Part shown: piece by piece, positions 59,379 to 64,000 of the stretch | How the letters are laid out: every line of letters begins with the position of its first letter | How positions within the stretch are numbered: position 1 is the stretch's first letter | NCBI GenBank assembly: GCA_016800925.1 | Contig: JABCPU010000230.1 | Location: 44,969 to 108,968, forward strand | Source of the DNA: Suillus spraguei | Taxonomy: Eukaryota > Basidiomycota > Agaricomycetes > Boletales > Suillaceae | DNA length: 64,000 nt | Direction of reading: 5' to 3' | The notes under the pieces: model-generated | Seen by the model: the letters and a program-made list of their open reading frames with translations, nothing else | The model's database searches: none | What the model was told of the DNA's origin: nothing | Translations under genes and position numbers: made by a program

Positions 59379-61050
59379 CTTCAGTCCTTATTTGCCTAAT
59401 TCCGAGTCGTGATTATGGCCTTTGCTATTATCGAGTTATGCATTATGTTCTTCAAATATAGCATGTGCACAGTAATATACACTGGTGTTGGATTATCAGG
59501 GGTCGAGGTACGAGCTCGACACTTATCGGGAATCTTCGGGATCAATGGCGCGTCAATGGCGCAATATTACCGGGCGTCGGCAGCATGGTTTTAGCGTTGA
59601 CTGGCATATATATAGGAGGTATTTTTCTGTAGGAGTACACTATGCATTTAGTGGGTTCCCTGTACAATCGAGTTAGATCATACTTCGACGACATGCATGT
59701 CTGAGACTTGCATGCAACTCAATACAAACACATCTCACAACCAGGCAGAGCTCTTGCGGTCCCATGTGGAGCTATTGGTGACGACATCACCGGCAGAAGG
59801 CAGAAGTCTCAGACAAGGCATCCAGATGAACTCTTAGGACAGGATAGCTCGATAGAGCTCCGAAGGACTTCCAGATGAGCATGGGAATGCGCCAGAACTA
59901 TTTCCGGATGGTAGGGAGTAGTGGTAAAACTGCTGGAACAAGTTCCAAGTAGAATGGATGAAAGATGGACTCCTGGACAAAGTCCAGGGCAGGATAGGAG
60001 CAGAGCTCCAGAGGGAAAGATGATCCATAGATGTCGGAGGGTAGGATAGGATAGATCTGGAGGTCCAGAGGTCCGAAGGTCTGGAGCTTGGAAGAGCAGA
60101 AGAGCGGTGAAACGAAGAAACTACTGCTAGCCTAAGTATAAGTGCAACAATAATCCTACTGAAGGTGTGAGTGATATGTTCGACCCAAGAGGACTGCGAT
60201 AGAAGCAATTCCTTCTAAGTTAGTGTGAAGGAATCAAGAAAGTACTAATAAGGCAACGAAGGTTCCGACTTCCGAGGTTAGCAGCGGCAACGGTATATCA
60301 GTGGCACTAGCATGATGTCAGCAGTACTCGCACGGTAAGGATAGCTGTAGCGGTTAGCTAGCAAGAGCAAGAACAAAAGTGACTTCTGTGAAATGAATAT
60401 AGTACTACTACCTGCGGTGCAGTAGTGGTAGCAGTAGTTCTGTATGAGCAAGAATGTTGATGAGAGAGGTAGCGACCAGCGAGATCACTGGCCACAGTCT
60501 GGTTATGAGTAGTGAAGTTGAAAGTTATGCAGTACTTTGAGCAGTAAAGTTACCGGCAAATCAATGAGTGAGATTTGAATGGAGAAAGGTTCAAAGGCAA
60601 ATAGATTGAGACTAGCAGTGTTCTGATACTAAGTCCAAGTGAAGGGATGTAATGGGAAAGTAAGTATGTATGTTGAGTCCTTTTAACATATTTGAGCACG
60701 TACAAGATTATTAGGTGAGTCCGGTAGTGAGAAAGAAAATAAACAGGGTATTAACTAAGAGGTGCACAGTGTGCAGTGGCCCTTGAGATGCAAGGTAAAT
60801 CCTGCTGTAGATTTAGTAACGGCGGAAGTGAAGTAAATACGCACCAATGGATCTAGATGGATTTGGATGGGACATGAGGGCATTGGCGCAAGGATCTGGT
60901 AAGGGTTCGCAGAAGAAGTACGGTTCCACCTTAGCAGAGCAAAAAGGCTATATACTCGCTATAAGGGAATTCTTTGGTTGCCGCCACGACAGTAACGAGA
61001 TGCTTGTCAAAAACATGGGTTTGACGGTCAGCGTGACTTTGCTCATTACA
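59379..61050. other. Repeat-like purine-rich region
   Basis: 1.7 kb, mostly purine-rich on the plus strand from about 59,720, with recurring words such as GAAGAGCAGAAGAGCGG, GGTCCAGAGGTCCGAAGG and ATAGCTCGATAGAGCTCC. No coding potential. Possibly a degenerate non-autonomous element. Confidence 0.45.
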
Positions 61051-61182
61051 GCAGAAGAGCAGAAGAGCAGGAGAGCGGAAGAGCGGAAGAGCGGAAGAGC
61101 AGAAGAGCGGAAGGCGGAAGAGCGGAAGAGCGGAAGAGCAGAAGAGCAGAAGAGCAGAAGAGCAGAAGAGCAGAAGAGCGGA
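61051..61182. repeat. 9-bp minisatellite (AGAGCAGAA/AGAGCGGAA)n
   Basis: About fifteen 9-bp units alternating AGAGCAGAA and AGAGCGGAA, with one short unit (AAGGCGG). The plus strand can be read as a charged E/R/K/A/Q repeat, but this is a property of the repeat rather than evidence for a gene. Confidence 0.85.
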
Positions 61183-61844
61183 TGATCAGATGATCGGACG
61201 AGCATAGCTCTATGGATCTTAGGGGAGGTGTTGACTACTAGAGAGGAGTAGGTCTGGATATGGTGTAGAGATAGTATAGACTACTCTGGACAAGGTCCAG
61301 AATAGAAACAGACAGGATAAGACTACCAAAGGTAGAGTCAGAGGTGAAACAGATGAGAGACAGGAAACGGACAAAGTCTGAAAAGGATATAGGACATAGG
61401 ATCAAAGCTCTGGCCTAGGGAATGATCCCATAGGTCTGAGTCGGAAGCTTACAAGGGCCAGAGCCCAAGTGTGAGAATGGAAACGGATTTATATAGACAT
61501 GGTAACAAGATACAGAAGTCAAAGGAATATACAGAAGTAGGAAAGCAATGATCAGACTGAGGTCTGCAGGAGTTGTACTACAAGTTTATATACTGTAGGT
61601 AGCATGCCAGAAGGCAAGTAAGGATAGTCCAAGGCTATGTCTTAGGCATGCGGAACACATTAGTAAGTACAATGGAACATAAGGCTATGAACTTGGAAAT
61701 AAGACTTGAAATATCTTATCAAGACAGAAGTCGCGATAACCAAAAGCCAGAGGTGCAGAGATAACCAAAAGCCAGACACAGGTATAACCTAAAAGGAGTA
61801 ATGCGCAGGTGCACAGGAATAGTTTCGGATAGAGCATGGATCAG

Positions 61845-62010
61845 ATATGGACACGGATTGGATGGGCAGATGAGATCGGACAGATGGATTGGATATGGAT
61901 CGAGATGGATGGATTGGAGTGGATGGTGGATCGGATATGTGAACTGGATTGGATGGGTGGACTGTATAGATTGGGTGTTGGATGTTCATGGATTGGATCT
62001 GATCTGGAAA
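61845..62010. repeat. GGATTGGAT-type degenerate satellite
   Basis: A run of words such as GGATTGGATGGG, GATGGATTGGA and GGATCGGATATG makes a degenerate array over about 165 bp. No gene. Confidence 0.7.
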
Positions 62011-62546
62011 TGTATGGTATATGTCAGAGTAAAGAAAGCTGCTCACATTGAAGTTCCCACTTGTGTGGAGCATCTATAGGAGCATTAATGTAGTGTCCTG
62101 TGATTGACAGGAATTGGTTGCCAGCATCAGTCATTGTACCAATCAATGGCGCTAGTGTCTTTGAGTTTGCCATCAAATCCAAGTGTGCATGCCATTCTCA
62201 CAGCCAGAGGAGTGTATATTGCACCTGTAGATCATTTATACCAAAATTGTGGTAAGAGATTAGCAAAATGTGATGCACCTTGAACATATTGTTGCCATGT
62301 AATCAAGTACCTGAATGAGGATCCCAAAGATAGGTTCTGGACATAAATTAGATTATAATTCTGAATAATGATGGACAGTGAGCTTACCGAAACATCGAGT
62401 AGATTACCGATGAAGTCAGACATCGCTAATAGACATGCATTGATACAGATGTAGGAACAGTTCAAACACATCCAGACAGGTTTGGAACTTTCAGGCTGTC
62501 TGGACACAAATTTCAATTGAGAAATTCAAATTGAAATTCAACTTTG
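62011..62546. other. Spacer with a small hairpin
   Basis: About 530 bp. CCAGACAG (62,472-62,479) and CTGTCTGG (62,496-62,503) form a perfect 8-bp inverted repeat with a 16-base loop, followed by the AT-rich motif AAATTTCAATTGAGAAATTC. These could be part of the end of the following transposon. No gene. Confidence 0.45.
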
Positions 62547-63612
62547 ATGTCATGTGACTCTGCTCCCATGACCTTCGAAGAGTTGGCACATATCCGTTAT
62601 CGATGCCTTTCATACCACCATCATAGACAATATCTGTCCAGCATACTGACTCAGTACAACACCCACAATGGATCTCTCACTACAGCGATTGCATACAGAT
62701 CGCTGTTGATGCCGACTTGTTTTTATCATTGTCTGCATTGTTGCACAAGTTGTACATCTATACCATCTATTATTCCTACCTACAAACGCACGCATTCCAT
62801 ACCAATGTCAGCTTTGACTGGTGAAGCATGGATTCATGAGCAGGTCTGACAGAATCCACCACAATCTTGGTGTCAGCCTTGAAGTCTTTGAAGCGCTGGT
62901 GAAGATTTTGCAACAAAATGGTATCCAATGGTCTCGCAACGGCATCTCAGTAGAAGAACAACTGAGGGATTTTTTTTATATGCCTGTGTTACTGGGCTTT
63001 CAACTTGCCATCTTGGTGAATGATTTCAGTGTTCCCCTGATACCATTGCCAGGTGAGTACTCAGCCATTGTCTGAGTTGTATTAATATTCTACTGTGTAT
63101 CAGGTACTTCAAACACTTGCTTGACTTTTTCTTGGATGACATATTCTATTCATCACAAGTCCGCTTACCCACAATAGGACTCCCTATCCTCCAAAATTCA
63201 GGATGACCCTCGTTTTCACTTTTTTGATCAATGTATTGGTGCTGTAGATGGCACACACATTCAAGTCTTTGCCTCAGCCAGCCAGCATGCCACCATGTGC
63301 AACCATAAGGGATTTTTATCCCACAACTGTCTCTTTGCATGCAACCATGATTTTTATTTATATACTCACTTTGTGGCTGGGATGGCTCTGTTGCCAATGG
63401 TGCACTCTGGAATGATGTGTGTGCGCATGATTTGCCTTACCCCCAGGCAAATACCTGCTTGCGGATGCTGGCTTTAATACATGTGATGCACTGTTAGTGC
63501 CATACCATGGCATCCATTACCATCTGAACGAGTGGTGTCAGGCCGATCAGCAGTAATGTTTTTTGTTTTTTTATTCAATTATTTTCTGATGTGCATATAG
63601 GCCACAGACCCC
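62547..63612 (+). mobile_element. PIF/Harbinger transposase relic
   Basis: DDE transposase related to HARBI1, in pieces: N-terminal LTGEAWIHEQ, SDRIHHNLGVSLEVFEALVK, then CVTGLSTCHLGE..FQCSPDTIARYF across a small intron, the catalytic GAVDGTHIQVFA (first Asp) and KYLLADAGFN (second Asp). The third catalytic region and C-terminus are missing. Breaks: frameshifts near 62,845, 63,175 and 63,440, and a TGA at about 63,025 in place of a codon that looks like CGA. Truncated on the right at about 63,612. Inactive. Confidence 0.88.
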
Positions 63613-64000
63613 TGTCACAACCCACAAACGAATTAACGCTAGGGCAGAGACTAGGACTCAAACTAAGGTTGTCACAGAAAGAAAGAGGAGCAAGGACGTC
63701 TTGGATTGCTACAGGTGTAGATACAAGAGGTTTGAACTAAAGAACTACTACAGCGAAACTAGCTAACTATATACACATATTGAAACTGAGATATAAACTG
63801 AGTTTGAAACTACTAGCCAATCATAAATAGAAATGAGAATCGTACGATGTGATGATTGTGACATTGTTATGAACATCATATTCTAGAAGGTTCTAAAGAT
63901 CACGTGACACTATCTTATCTTATCTTATCCGATAGCATCATAAAAGATCTCTTCGTCTTCATCAGGAAGTTCGGTTATAGAAGCGGTTATAGGGATTTCA
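63613..64000. mobile_element. Probable LTR-element edge cutting the Harbinger relic
   Basis: Transposase homology ends after QRPQTP. From 63,613 the sequence starts TGTCACAACCC and becomes AT-rich with AGAAGGTTCTAAAGATCACG and repeated TTATC words, the general look of a fungal LTR. No second end is visible in the window, so this is an inference from the abrupt break and the TG start. Confidence 0.4.

Noticed and set aside
60847..61185. 112-residue frame ending in an E/R/K/A/Q repeat
   Set aside because: The coding look comes from a 9-bp minisatellite with no stop in three frames; no conserved domain.

Overview
The window comes from a filamentous basidiomycete, most likely an Agaricomycete. 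The genes are dense and carry many short introns of about 45-65 bp (GT-AG, plus one probable GC-AG). The gene set is eukaryotic and fungal: eS7, mitochondrial bL12m, NDUFA12, the Hsp90 co-chaperone Cns1, CCR4-NOT subunit Not5, scaffold Bem1, a DUF6534-type membrane protein, F-box-like proteins of a style common in mushrooms, HET/WD40 remnants and a tandem P450 family. There is no bacterial operon, CRISPR array or recognisable tRNA.

Layout. (1) 1-6,752 is the left arm of a large inverted repeat. It holds P450 copy 1 (minus) and F-box copy A (plus), head to head across 2.5 kb. (2) 6,753-9,283 is a decayed HET-domain and WD40 region; the HET reading stops where the arm begins. (3) 10.0-30.1 kb is a conserved block: PPR protein, AMMECR1, a Rab GTPase, eS7, Cns1, L-2-hydroxyglutarate dehydrogenase, NDUFA12, Bem1, Not5, bL12m and a DUF6534 protein. 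(4) 30.7-50.1 kb is a P450 array (copies 2-5). It is interrupted by an SWS1/ZSWIM7-like recombination gene, a LINE relic and a secreted aspartic protease. (5) 50.4-59.4 kb has two tandem F-box copies (B1, B2) and P450 copy 6. The segment 52.84-59.38 kb is the right arm of the inverted repeat, matching 1-6,752 in reverse complement. (6) 59.4-64 kb is repeat-rich: purine-rich minisatellites, a broken PIF/Harbinger transposase and the probable edge of an LTR element.

The standout structure is the pair of ~6.5 kb inverted arms carrying a divergent F-box/P450 module and enclosing ~46 kb of mostly housekeeping genes. The left arm carries a 266-bp solo LTR with a perfect 5-bp target duplication, and the right arm retains the empty site. 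Homologous pieces of the same module (P450, its upstream region, F-box, an SWS1 fragment) recur through the array, so the locus has grown by repeated segmental duplication.

Caution: several conserved, probably essential genes (Bem1, Not5, the Rab, AMMECR1) each show a single-base frameshift, some in homopolymers. Residual sequence error is therefore likely, and frameshifts in individual P450 or F-box copies should not be taken as proof of pseudogenes without read support. All splice models here were made by eye.
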